Shown here piece after piece: positions 51,546 to 60,199 of a stretch of 64,000 nt of DNA. How positions within the stretch are numbered: position 1 is the first letter of the stretch; the number at the start of each line of letters is the position of its first letter. Under the pieces are notes generated by a model. That model made no database searches. It was not told the DNA's origin and worked only from the letters and a program-made list of their open reading frames with translations. The position numbers were made by a program, and so were the translations under genes. The stretch comes from Paucimonas lemoignei (GTDB taxonomy: Bacteria; Pseudomonadota; Gammaproteobacteria; Burkholderiales; Burkholderiaceae_D). The stretch spans positions 62,001-126,000 of the forward strand of contig NZ_SLZQ01000010.1 of the NCBI RefSeq assembly GCF_004342585.1, given 5' to 3'.

Positions 51546-52085
51546 ATGAAAAAACGCTTTAAGTTAAGTTTTCCGGAAGCTATGCGCAAGATTGCGGAGC
51601 GTGAAGGCGCGTATTTTGATAACGAACTCGGGGCATGGTTCATCGATGACGACGTTCCGAATTCCTTGATTGCATTTACAGAAAAAGAACTGCGTAGGCG
51701 AGATTATGCAAGCGAGGTAACTCCTCAATGCACGATTTGCGGATGTCGCATGGAGCTCACTCAAAACAGAAAAACAAAGGAACCATTTTGGCGCTGTGCA
51801 ACGTACCGCTGCCCTGGCACGAAACCCTATGACGCATTAACTATAAAGACTTCTAGCCAAATGGGAGGCAATGTGCAGAGGTCGGAACCTGAATCATTTG
51901 AAAATAAGCACCGAGCTGAGATCCTGATACGTCGCGCAGTAGAATTGTTTCGCAGTGAAGCGCCAGCAATCAAGTGGCTAAAAATGGAGAAGATTGCTCT
52001 CAATGGACAAACTCCGCTTGAGGCAATTAAAACGGAAAAAGGTTGCGAAATCGTAGAGCGACTATTGGACGAGCGATTCGAGTGA
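51546..52085 (+). CDS. DUF5710-like/zinc-finger/MbcA-ParS-like protein
   Basis: A 179-residue protein with three parts. Residues 5-50 resemble DUF5710 (MRKIAEREGAYFDNELGAWFI). At 60-92 is a C4 zinc finger like that of topoisomerase I (CTICGCRMEL...CATYRCPGT). At 120-178 is a helical domain like the MbcA/ParS/Xre toxin-binding family (WLKMEKIALNGQTPLEAIKTEKGCEIVERLL). MbcA-type proteins usually neutralise RES toxins that consume NAD, but no RES gene is adjacent. ATG follows AAAGGGGGCGGG. Composition is more AT-rich than the NAD genes, suggesting transfer. Confidence 0.62.
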   Translation: MKKRFKLSFPEAMRKIAEREGAYFDNELGAWFIDDDVPNSLIAFTEKELRRRDYASEVTPQCTICGCRMELTQNRKTKEPFWRCATYRCPGTKPYDALTIKTSSQMGGNVQRSEPESFENKHRAEILIRRAVELFRSEAPAIKWLKMEKIALNGQTPLEAIKTEKGCEIVERLLDERFE

Positions 52086-52169
52086 TTGAAATTAATTATC
52101 AAGTGAAATTGGAGCCCTTGATTGTTGCGGCGTACGATTTACCATCGTCCTAAATTCAAAGAGAAAAGC

Positions 52170-52802
52170 ATGATAATCAAACTGGTCCGCCACGCAGAAT
52201 CCCTCGCCAACATCGGTGCTGTCTTGCCGCATGAAGCGGGCGACGCAAAAATCGGTTTAAGTGACGCAGGCAGGCAGCAGGCGCTACAAGCAGGGCAATT
52301 GCTTGGCCATGACTTTGTCTCCAATGCCTTGGTATATTGCTCGCCTTATCAGCGCACACGCGATACCTTGCAGGCGATTCTGCAAGGAGCAAATCTTCAG
52401 CAGCCCAAAAAAACTTACGAAGATCCCCGCCTGCGGGAGGTGGAGCGAGGCTATCAGGAAGAAGGAGCGCAATTCGAACTCCGAAAAATTCATGGATGGT
52501 TCTATTATCGGCATGCTGGCGGGGAGAGTCCGGCAGATGTCTATGACCGCATATCGAGTTTCCTGGAAAGCATGATGCGTCAGGTGCAGCGCAAGGAAGC
52601 CGAGCAAGTGATGATTGTTACCCATGGCATGGTGATCCGTTGCTTCGTGATGCGCTTTCTACACCTGACCGTGGAGCAGTTTGAGTCCCTGGAAAATCCG
52701 GATAACTGTGACGTTATTACCATCGCCCATAAGGAGCACATACAAGACCCACTCTTTAGCTGCGGGCGATGGGCTGTTGCAGGAATGCGCTTGCGCAATT
52801 AG
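52170..52802 (+). CDS. histidine phosphatase family protein
   Basis: A 210-residue phosphoglycerate-mutase-fold protein. LVRHAESLANIG near 5-16 carries the catalytic His, YCSPYQRTRDT the second Arg, and VTHGMVIRCFVMRF near 156 the second His. The family removes phosphate from sugars, nucleotides or proteins. ATG 52170 is preferred over 52122 since the fold starts there and GAGAAAAG is close. Substrate is not predictable. It is 84 bases after the MbcA/ParS-like gene. Confidence 0.82.
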   Translation: MIIKLVRHAESLANIGAVLPHEAGDAKIGLSDAGRQQALQAGQLLGHDFVSNALVYCSPYQRTRDTLQAILQGANLQQPKKTYEDPRLREVERGYQEEGAQFELRKIHGWFYYRHAGGESPADVYDRISSFLESMMRQVQRKEAEQVMIVTHGMVIRCFVMRFLHLTVEQFESLENPDNCDVITIAHKEHIQDPLFSCGRWAVAGMRLRN

Positions 52803-53053
52803 CTGCTCACCACGTAGCAGACCTGCTAGCTATTAGCCCTCCAGCGAAATAATCCGGAAGCCGCCATAGGATACGCAACGGTGGAGGCGTGATGACTGTT
52901 GCGTTGGCGTGGCCAATTAAGCCACCAAGTGCAAGTTAAAATAACTGATGCAGGTCTCTGGAAGTGGGACTGCGCAAAATTATTTTATCTTATAGCCTTC
53001 GTTTCCAACCTCTTGCGCGGAAATAGGGCTTTGACACTAAGGCAGTCCAGTCC

Positions 53054-54238
53054 ATGGAAAATCCTGACCAGATCGTCTTTGATCGGCAAAAGCTTTACGA
53101 GGAAATATGGGCTGAACCGGTCGTCATTGTCGCTAGGCGCTATGGCCTCTCTGATGTAGGGCTCGCCAAGATCTGTAAAAAGCTAAGTATTCCGTTGCCT
53201 AGCCGGGGATACTGGGCCAAGGTCAAAGCCGGGCGAATCATGAAAAAGATCCCGCTGCCCGACCTAAAAGAAAATACTCCCACGAGCGCAGCGGTGAGCA
53301 AAGTGGATTCAGCGAGGAAGGCAGCGGAAGCGGCGGTCAAGCAAAAAATCCATGCCGAGGGGAATGGCCAGACGCAAATTGACGTTCCCGCTGAGCTTGG
53401 CAGCCCCCATCCTCTGGTAAAGGCGGCGAACAAGCGGCTCAGGCAGCGGGACGGCTGGAACGACGAAAGCGGCCTGCGCACCGCTCCCGATGAAGTGCTG
53501 AATCTTCGTGTTACGCCGTCCTCCCTGGATCGGGCATTGCTACTTACCGATACGTTGCTGAAGGAGTTGGAAAAACAGTCCGTGTCGGTACATGTGGATA
53601 CCCAACGTAAGGAAACCGTCCTGGAGCTTGCAGGAACGCGGGTATCGTTTTGCATCACCGAGCAGGTCAAACGCACGCATCACCAGGACACGCCGGCAGA
53701 GACGAGGGCCAAGGAACGTTACTGGAAACAGCCTTTTCGGAATGTAGCAGATTATCCCCATACATCTCGCTATGACTATTTACCAACCGGAGTATTAACT
53801 ATCTCGGCCGGCCGGTGGCCCACCCGGAACTGGAACGATACCGGCCGCACGCCGCTGGAAAAGCGTTTAATGGAGGTCTTGGCCGGGATCGTCGCGCTGA
53901 TAGAGGAGACCGGGGCGAAAGAGGCAGAAGCAGCCAGGCAAAGGGAGGAGCGGCGGCTTCGGGAGGAGCGCTATGCATTTCTGACGGCACGGCGAGAAAG
54001 TGAAGGGAAGCGTTTTGAGCAACTGGAAGCGCAAGCCACGAACTGGGAGCGCGCGAGGCGCATTCGCCGCTTTGTCGCCGCTGCCGAACAAAAATCACTT
54101 GCTGAGGGAAGAGCTACACCGGAACAGCAGGAATGGATGGCTTGGGCACTGGCCAAGGCGGATTGGCTGGATCCATTGGTACAGGTGTCGGATCCGATTT
54201 TGGATGCTCCTGAGCCGAAGCGTCCCGGCTATTACTGA
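53054..54238 (+). CDS. conserved hypothetical protein with N-terminal HTH
   Basis: A 394-residue protein. Residues 10-57 match a recurrent bacterial helix-turn-helix-like module (LYEEIWAEPVVIVARRYGLSD, then GLAKICKKLSIPLPSRGYWAK). The middle is beta-rich, and about 290-345 is a long Arg/Glu coiled coil. I have no function to offer. It is a known but uncharacterised family, often in accessory regions. Upstream is about 250 bases with no gene. Confidence 0.65.
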   Translation: MENPDQIVFDRQKLYEEIWAEPVVIVARRYGLSDVGLAKICKKLSIPLPSRGYWAKVKAGRIMKKIPLPDLKENTPTSAAVSKVDSARKAAEAAVKQKIHAEGNGQTQIDVPAELGSPHPLVKAANKRLRQRDGWNDESGLRTAPDEVLNLRVTPSSLDRALLLTDTLLKELEKQSVSVHVDTQRKETVLELAGTRVSFCITEQVKRTHHQDTPAETRAKERYWKQPFRNVADYPHTSRYDYLPTGVLTISAGRWPTRNWNDTGRTPLEKRLMEVLAGIVALIEETGAKEAEAARQREERRLREERYAFLTARRESEGKRFEQLEAQATNWERARRIRRFVAAAEQKSLAEGRATPEQQEWMAWALAKADWLDPLVQVSDPILDAPEPKRPGYY

Positions 54239-54729
54239 GGACAACCTCGGGGAGATAGTTAACAGTAATTCAGTACTTCTCAGATTGGGTCGCACTCAAA
54301 AGAACAATTAAATTAGATGTACATAAATGTGCTGTTGCAATCTCATTGCTGTGGCACAGCAATAGAACAACAATTGTCGTTTTATTGCTGTTGTACGACA
54401 AAATCGCAAAAATCACACGACGCGGATTCGCCGCTATATTTGAAAATAGCTCACCGCAATCGGCGCCCGGTTCGTCTGCCATGGAGCACGACACTGGCGG
54501 CAGAATCTGGCTCCATAAGGTTGGGGCGGCTCACCAGAGTTAACTTCTCATCTTCGGCTGCGACGTCCTGTGTCTTGCGCCGGCGCAAGTTTCATCTTTG
54601 AACTCTTCATATTCCGCTTCCTCCCATATTTAGGGGCCGGGGCGGCAACCCATGCTTTCAAGAACGGTAGAAGCGCTGTGCTTGCATGGCGCTACACTCA
54701 TTCAGTGAACGCAATTCCAAAGGTACGGT
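54239..54729. other. intergenic region with a 19-bp palindrome
   Basis: About 490 bases before the SRAP gene. ATTGCTGTG-G-CACAGCAAT at 54345-54363 is a perfect 9-bp inverted repeat, followed by an imperfect ACAACA...TGTTGT pair about 10 bases later. These look like binding sites for an unknown regulator. Frames crossing here carry no recognisable protein, and I see no LexA-type box. Confidence 0.35.
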
Positions 54730-55413
54730 ATGTGCGGACGCATTACCCAACATCGGCTTCGGGCAGAATATGCCGCTGCTATCGGCTGGCCGGAAGATCA
54801 TCGCAAATGGCTGGGCAATACTAATCCAGCGTATAACGTCGCGCCGGGAACATCGCCATGGGTGATGCATCACCTGAACGAGGATCAGGCTGACGAAATA
54901 GACCAGATTCACTGGGGTTACCGGCCAGCGTGGGCCGCTGAAAAAGGCATTCCCATGGCGATCAATGCCCGGATCGAAAAAGCCGCTACCGGTCGCTATT
55001 TCCGGCACATGTGGAAATCGGGGCGTGTGATTGTGCCCGCTGATGGCTGGTATGAATGGACAGGTGAAAAAGGCCACAAGCAGCCCTGGTATATCCGCCT
55101 GAAGGCCGACAAGCCCATGCTCATGGCGGCCATCACCAATTGGAAACCCTACAAGGAACAGCCAGAAGGAACCGGGTTTGTAATCGTCACTGCCGCGGCT
55201 GAAGCGGGCTTGCTGGACGTCCATGATCGCCGCCCGGTCGTCTTGGCACCGGAGGATGCCCAGCTATGGCTCGATCCTGATCTGCCGGCAGAGCAAGCGG
55301 AATACTTGGCACGGAATGTGGCAATTGGGCCGGATGCATTTGAGTGGTACGAGGTCAGTACGGCGGTGAACAAACCCGGCACCAATGGGCCGGAGCTTAT
55401 TGCGCCAGTCTGA
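54730..55413 (+). CDS. SRAP protein (YedK/HMCES-like)
   Basis: A 227-residue protein of the SOS-response-associated peptidase family. MCGR puts the catalytic Cys at position 2 after Met removal; INARIEK near 80 carries the Asn, DGWYEW the Glu, and HDRRPVVL near 162 the His. SRAP proteins crosslink to abasic sites in single-stranded DNA and shield them. Length matches YedK (222). The start is fixed by the Cys2 requirement. It is compatible with a mobile or stress-response neighbourhood. Confidence 0.93.
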   Translation: MCGRITQHRLRAEYAAAIGWPEDHRKWLGNTNPAYNVAPGTSPWVMHHLNEDQADEIDQIHWGYRPAWAAEKGIPMAINARIEKAATGRYFRHMWKSGRVIVPADGWYEWTGEKGHKQPWYIRLKADKPMLMAAITNWKPYKEQPEGTGFVIVTAAAEAGLLDVHDRRPVVLAPEDAQLWLDPDLPAEQAEYLARNVAIGPDAFEWYEVSTAVNKPGTNGPELIAPV

Positions 55414-55766
55414 CATGCCTTGGTATTCGACGGTCGAAGACCCACTTATGCCGTCCCTTGATCAAACACGCTCTTTGGCGTCTTCCCATATCTCGATACC
55501 TTCCTTGATGACATACAGGCCGATTCCCAATCTCACCACCAAGTCGATTTCTCGATAACCAAGCGGTCTTAGCCACTGCACGAAGCCTACCTGCCATATA
55601 AAACATGGCCACCCGGATTAAACACGACTGGAGGCAAGTCGGTAAAGTTCAGCTCACTCGAGCCTTTTTACTTCCACAAAAAGTTTACTTGGCTTCGACG
55701 CGATGAGCCGTATAAGTCCTATGCACCATAAGGACGGATACTAACGTGCCAGCAGCTTCGCGGCTG
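55414..55766. other. intergenic region between SRAP and the two-TM gene
   Basis: About 350 bases. A leftward stop-free stretch of about 50 codons ending near 55458 reads as a plausible peptide (RPLGYREIDLVVRLGIG...) but has no clear start and may be a gene fragment. No RNA gene, terminator or promoter is convincing. Confidence 0.3.
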
Positions 55767-56942
55767 TCAGTGTGTGATCCAGTATTTCAGCCAGTGATAC
55801 TCACCGGTCGAATACCAATAATAGATCGCTACGCAACACAAGAACATCGTCGCCACCAAGGCGTCGACGATTCTGATCAGCCAGCGCTGATGCGCGTGGC
55901 GTTTCTCTAGGTCTTCGTAAGGATCTTTGAACTTTGGCAGAAGAGCTGCGTGCTTGCTGAGGAGCAGATCAGTTTGCTTGTGAATTTCGTCCAGTATTGC
56001 CGTCAACGTGTTGTACTGGTTCCGCACCAGCAGATTCATGAGCGCCACAAAGATCACGCATCCGAGCATCGTCAACGAGTTCTGCCACTCGAAAAAGCCC
56101 TTCGGCGTCAACTTGCTGCCAATCAGGATGAGGGCGGCCGGGATCGCCAAGAGTTGGTTCTGGATGTCGGAAAAGACCTTATTTAGCTTGATTGTGTAAT
56201 CGAGCTTGTGCGCTTTGACTTCGTCCAGCACCTTCTCGAACGAGAACTCGGCGATATAGAGGTCGTAGCTGTCCTGATATCGCTGAGCGAACAGCATGAA
56301 GTCCGACAGCAGCTTGGTGAATCGCGCGTCTTCCGCCGTGTCTTTCAGCAGTTCGTTCAGAATGACCTTCATGATTACCTTGCGCTGCTCTTTGTGCTTA
56401 GACGACGTCTCGAACATATCGTTTTCGAGATCTTTCACTTTAGGCACGTCGCGCAGGTGGGCTGCCTCGTATTTCACTAAGAGCTCGATCTTGGTCTTGT
56501 TCAGAAACACGAACTTCAAGTCAGAAAGCGACTCGTCGCAATAGTCAGCAACCTCGCGCAGGACCTTCAGGAGAGACAAGACCGCTTTATAGCGTCGCGA
56601 GCTGACGGTGTCTGTTTTCTCTGCACTAAAGTAATCATCCTCGGCGACGTAATAGGCTTCCGGTGGCACATACTTAAAGTTATGGCTCGCCAGCAGATGC
56701 GCCCACGTCGGGGAGAAAAACGCTGACTGGCCTACACTGACTTTGATTTCGACCTCGATCTCTGCGCCATCGACCACCTTCTTCATTGGAGGGGCCAGCA
56801 ACCAGTCGAGCTCAGCCAGTTTAACCAGACTAGGCGTGAGCTCGTCCGTGACTTTCAGCTTCCCACTAAAGGATGCGCCAGCAAACTCGGGCTTGCCCAA
56901 TGCCCGGTAGACTGTAATGGCGTGATCAAAGGCTGTAGTCAT
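55767..56942 (-). CDS. membrane protein coupled to an NdpA-like gene
   Basis: A 391-residue protein. The first 260 residues are soluble and helical, with several Lys/Asp-rich segments. Two hydrophobic helices follow near 272-290 and 295-315 with a third near 355-378, so the C-terminus is anchored in the inner membrane and the N-terminal part is likely cytosolic. I do not recognise a catalytic motif. It starts within TAATG, sharing one base with the stop of the NdpA-like gene, so the two are translated together. Confidence 0.68.
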   Translation of the reverse strand: MTTAFDHAITVYRALGKPEFAGASFSGKLKVTDELTPSLVKLAELDWLLAPPMKKVVDGAEIEVEIKVSVGQSAFFSPTWAHLLASHNFKYVPPEAYYVAEDDYFSAEKTDTVSSRRYKAVLSLLKVLREVADYCDESLSDLKFVFLNKTKIELLVKYEAAHLRDVPKVKDLENDMFETSSKHKEQRKVIMKVILNELLKDTAEDARFTKLLSDFMLFAQRYQDSYDLYIAEFSFEKVLDEVKAHKLDYTIKLNKVFSDIQNQLLAIPAALILIGSKLTPKGFFEWQNSLTMLGCVIFVALMNLLVRNQYNTLTAILDEIHKQTDLLLSKHAALLPKFKDPYEDLEKRHAHQRWLIRIVDALVATMFLCCVAIYYWYSTGEYHWLKYWITH

Positions 56943-57964
56943 TACATTTCGGCTTCAATTGCTGAAATTAGCGCTGGAGGAAGGTCTGTTATGCGCAGTT
57001 CCTTCTTGATTTTATCGTAAAGCACACGGTTACCTATCAAGCCAATGTCAAAATTAATCGTGATGTCTGCATCTTTACCACCAATGCGCATTAATCTCTT
57101 GAACGTGGCCTTGTGCGGCTCGAATCCATCACCGATCTCGATCGCGTTGTGCTCGATGTATTCCTTGAATGCAGTCGGTTTCTGGTCGTCGAAGCGCATC
57201 GACAGCGCAGCCAGACTCACACCTTTGCTGTCGCGCGCCTGTTCCGAGAAGTAGTTAAAGGCCTTTTCCTTCATCTTTTTTGCTTCGTCCGCGTCCAGCT
57301 TCTCTGCGACGCAATAATCGCGGATCGCCTGGATCAACAAGCTTGTTTGCTCCTTGGACTCGACGAACTCGGCACAACCGAGGAAGTTACGGAAGTAGTC
57401 TGTGAAGTCCGCATCGGATTTTCCCTTTTTGACGAACGAAATATAGTTCCCGTCCGCAGCGCGCCAGTTAGGGACATTGATGCGCGCCGCCTCATGAAGA
57501 CGGTCTACATCCAAGGAGAAGTTCTGGTTCAAGGTTAGGGTATTCTGATCAATGCCAACGCCACCACGCAGTTTTAGCAACACGATCATGAAGTAGGTCT
57601 TTGCATGCTCCTCGTACTTAACAAACAGCGCATAGCCGCCAGTGGCCAATGCCTGCTTGTCCATCTCGCGCACGAGCATAGTCATCGCTTGACCGGAAAA
57701 CGTAAGCATATCCAGCTTGCCAGCAAGGTAGTCGCTAAGCAGACCGCTGAATGGGAACAGGCGGATGTCCGTCTCAAAGGTGCCGAACGCACGACTGGCC
57801 GTCGTGCCATACGTTTTGCGGGCTTTCTCGACGGCATCGGTCAGAATTAAGTCTATCTGAAGGCAAGCTGGCGCCAGAGTGAGCTTACCGTTCTGGTGAC
57901 GATCTTTATTAATGCGATGGAGGATCGCTTCTTTGATTTGCATGACGGGTTTGTATATTGGCAA
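56942..57964 (-). CDS. nucleoid-associated protein, NdpA/YejK family
   Basis: A 340-residue protein matching YejK/NdpA (335 residues in E. coli): the N-terminal strand-helix segment, FSGQAMTMLVREMDKQA, and the hallmark YISFVKKGKSDADFTDYFRNFLGC near 172-196. The family associates with the nucleoid and has no proven enzyme activity. Core NdpA genes usually stand alone; this copy lies in an accessory region and is coupled to a membrane protein, which suggests it is a module with a separate job, perhaps defence. Confidence 0.85.
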   Translation of the reverse strand: MPIYKPVMQIKEAILHRINKDRHQNGKLTLAPACLQIDLILTDAVEKARKTYGTTASRAFGTFETDIRLFPFSGLLSDYLAGKLDMLTFSGQAMTMLVREMDKQALATGGYALFVKYEEHAKTYFMIVLLKLRGGVGIDQNTLTLNQNFSLDVDRLHEAARINVPNWRAADGNYISFVKKGKSDADFTDYFRNFLGCAEFVESKEQTSLLIQAIRDYCVAEKLDADEAKKMKEKAFNYFSEQARDSKGVSLAALSMRFDDQKPTAFKEYIEHNAIEIGDGFEPHKATFKRLMRIGGKDADITINFDIGLIGNRVLYDKIKKELRITDLPPALISAIEAEM

Positions 57965-59226
57965 TGAAAATTAATTGTATCGCCATATTTTGTTATTACA
58001 TAGAAGAAACTATGTGATTTTATCCGTGTGTCGCTCCCACTTTACCAGCAGCTTCACGTCAAGCACATTGCAGAGTATCTGCTAGCAGCAGAACCATACT
58101 TATCGCCACCATCTCGGCTACCGCCCCCAGCTAACCGACGGGCATGACGACGTCTAGATTAAAGAAGAAGTGATGATTGAATACGGCGGGATCGAGCAGG
58201 CATGGTTTCCGCTGGCGTAGGGCAAATTAGCATAACAGGTGCGTCACATCTGATGCGAAGGTTTGCAATGGGCCGGAAGCAGACCCATCGATCTTAGATC
58301 CTAAAAAGCCCTATAAAGCCAAGGTGCGTTTCTTATGCGAGGTGATGGATACTTTAGCGTGCGAATGGGCAGCTACGGCGCGAATAAACAAGCTTGACCA
58401 GGCTGAGAGGAATTTACGTGAAACAAAGCGCCAAAATTTCTTGAATTTTTTGCTCGGTTCAGACGACCGAAAATCATTGCGATATTGCTTGCTACAAATA
58501 CTGTTGATGATATCGTGCGTTACGAACTAATGCCGCTGTCCTAACCCGGGGAATTCGTTATCCGGTGGCGCGGAAGTTAAGACTGAATAACCAAGTGCTT
58601 ACTTTGGGTGTTCATTATTTACGCTTGAGAGTCGGGCCAGCGAGTACACCAGTAAATTTGGAGCGACTGGCGCTGACTTGCTCAAATCTGGTGATGAAAC
58701 TGTCTCTACTGGCTTCCAAAAAACTTTTTGCACGTCGAATACTTGCGATCTCCGACACCCGATGCCAATCTTTTTGTGGCACCAAATAAAAGTGAGCTAG
58801 ATGCTGTTTCTTGAATCGTTGGCATCGAGTACTGAGTTTCATTTTAGGTTGAAAGAATTTGTAATTGATTGAAAACTTGGCGTCTCGGTATATCAACTTT
58901 AAACCGATTCTGCTGAGACGAAGCGGTAGAAATATTAGTGTGTAGAGCGTTCTATCATTTTATCCACCTTTCGGACACTGGCGTGACCTGAAGGTCAAAG
59001 TGCTGGCGCCAGATACACTCCTTTCTCTGGACGTTTTAAAACACAGGGCTAAAATCAATTGTCAGTTCTAGCAGGGCTTCATTGATCGGAACTAATTGCA
59101 CTGCGCAAGCAAAATGATTTTAAATTTTGTGCCCGGCTCTCACAATGGAAATCGCTATGATTCTACTTGCGGCAAGTGCTGTTAATGATATCGTACGTTA
59201 CGTCTTGATTTGGGAGAACGTGATTC
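57965..59226. other. gene-poor AT-rich region with decayed, partly duplicated DNA
   Basis: About 1.26 kb with no intact gene that I can defend. Short frames at 58324-58530 (+) and 58615-58896 (-) lack ribosome sites or family features. A segment near 58440-58515 recurs in diverged form near 59120-59200: both encode peptides of the type IAILLATNTVDDIVRY, the second with a frameshift. This is consistent with remnants of small duplicated genes or a mobile element. Confidence 0.4.
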
Positions 59227-59361
59227 ATGACTAAACTTGGCAAGGTGTTTTTGGAAAGCTTGGGCGAAGGATGGGCCTTGTTCTGGCGAGTGGCTTTTTC
59301 GCCGGTTTTTGGCCTTATAAGCGCAATTGCGCCGTTCTGGAACCGTAACCACCAAAGGTGA
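59227..59361 (+). CDS. small hydrophobic protein upstream of the repeat array
   Basis: A 44-residue frame (MTKLGKVFLESLGEGWALFW..., continuing VAFSPVFGLISAIAPFW). ATG 59227 has GGGAG 8 bases upstream. The middle could be one membrane helix. The TGA stop lies in the first 20-bp repeat of the array. It is unrecognised, and the ribosome site plus amphipathic composition are the only support. Confidence 0.42.
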   Translation: MTKLGKVFLESLGEGWALFWRVAFSPVFGLISAIAPFWNRNHQR

Positions 59362-59686
59362 GGTTCTACAGGGAGGCCTTTTGTCGAATTCTCCCTGTGA
59401 AGCTTCACCGATAGTGTTGATTTGCCTTTAAAGAGAGCTGAAGTACTGCAAGGGTGAGCTTCTACAGGGAGGTTTTTTGCCGAGCCCTCCCTGTAGGGTC
59501 TCACCGTTAATCTTTATCTAGTTTCGCAAGAGAGCTGAAGTGCTGCAAGGGTGAGGTTCTACAGGGTGGTCAGCACACACGGACATGTTAAAGGTGAGAC
59601 TCTACAGGGTGGTCGGAGTGTAGCTAGAGACGAAAGGTGAGACTCTACAGGGAGGTGTTGCCAAGCCCACCCTGTAAAGTCTCACC
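59357..59686 (+). repeat. array of five 20-bp repeats, three forming long hairpins
   Basis: The unit GGTGAGRYTCTACAGGGWGG starts at 59357, 59453, 59550, 59593 and 59636; spacings are 96, 97, 43 and 43 bases. Copies 1, 2 and 5 are each followed by an inverted arm (59391-59409, 59486-59505, 59667-59686), giving stems of about 19-20 bp with a few mismatches and loops of 11-14 bases. A separate 28-bp direct repeat (59431-59458 and 59528-59555) precedes copies 2 and 3. The array ends 82 bases before the MbcA/ParS-like gene. It could be an iteron-like, operator-like or structured-RNA element. Confidence 0.85.
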
Positions 59687-59767
59687 TATCTCAATTTCTT
59701 TTTCGCTTTACATAGACTTGATCATGAAGCAGTGCAGGAAATCAAGGTCGGTCCTGGAGCAAATGAA

Positions 59768-60199
59768 ATGGCACAAGAAAAAAGCGATCTATTTAAGAGT
59801 GCAAGGCAGAGGGGCGAGCAATATGTGCAAGCGGAATGGACTCGCCAGGAAAACCTGACCGTCGACGATGCTGCAAATATGAGTAGCAGTACTGCAAAGA
59901 GCATTATCCAGCGTCGCGAAGTCGGCGAAATTTATGCACTAGCTCGACCAGACTCAGAAGAGTGCAGATACCCGGCGTGGCAATTTCGTGCAAATCCTTT
60001 CCGCCTCGCAGCGGTGCTACGTCCGCTTATCAAAGCAAAAACAAATAGCTGGGTAATCCACAATTTTATGCTACGTCCAAGCACAATCTTGGGAGGACAG
60101 ACTCCAGCAGAATTTATTGGAGAAGATTTTCGGCCAATTGACGCCGCGGTCACGGCTGCAAAATTGTCGATTCGAGGCGAGGAGCAGGGAGCGCTTTGA
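59768..60199 (+). CDS. HTH/MbcA-ParS-like protein
   Basis: A 143-residue protein. Residues 28-65 form an HTH-like segment (LTVDDAANMSSSTAKSIIQRREVGEIYALAR) followed by RYPAWQF. The C-terminal half resembles the Xre/MbcA/ParS toxin-binding domain (WVIHNFMLRPSTILGGQTPAEFI). Antitoxins of this type control RES toxins and their own promoters. No RES partner is next to it. ATG 59768 has GGAG 8 bases upstream; a GTG at 59732 is weaker. The 3' end overlaps the convergent 293-residue gene by 50 bases. Confidence 0.62.
   Translation: MAQEKSDLFKSARQRGEQYVQAEWTRQENLTVDDAANMSSSTAKSIIQRREVGEIYALARPDSEECRYPAWQFRANPFRLAAVLRPLIKAKTNSWVIHNFMLRPSTILGGQTPAEFIGEDFRPIDAAVTAAKLSIRGEEQGAL

Noticed and set aside
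58615-58896. 93-residue leftward frame in the gene-poor region
   Set aside because: Composition is protein-like, but I see no ribosome site or family, and it overlaps a rightward frame of similar quality.
59163-59504. 113-residue leftward frame across the repeat array
   Set aside because: It is generated by translating the inverted repeats; its sequence repeats the same peptide without a ribosome site.
59357-59686. CRISPR array
   Set aside because: Repeats are 20 bp, spacings are two fixed values rather than unique 30-40 base spacers, three copies carry inverted arms, and no cas genes are present.
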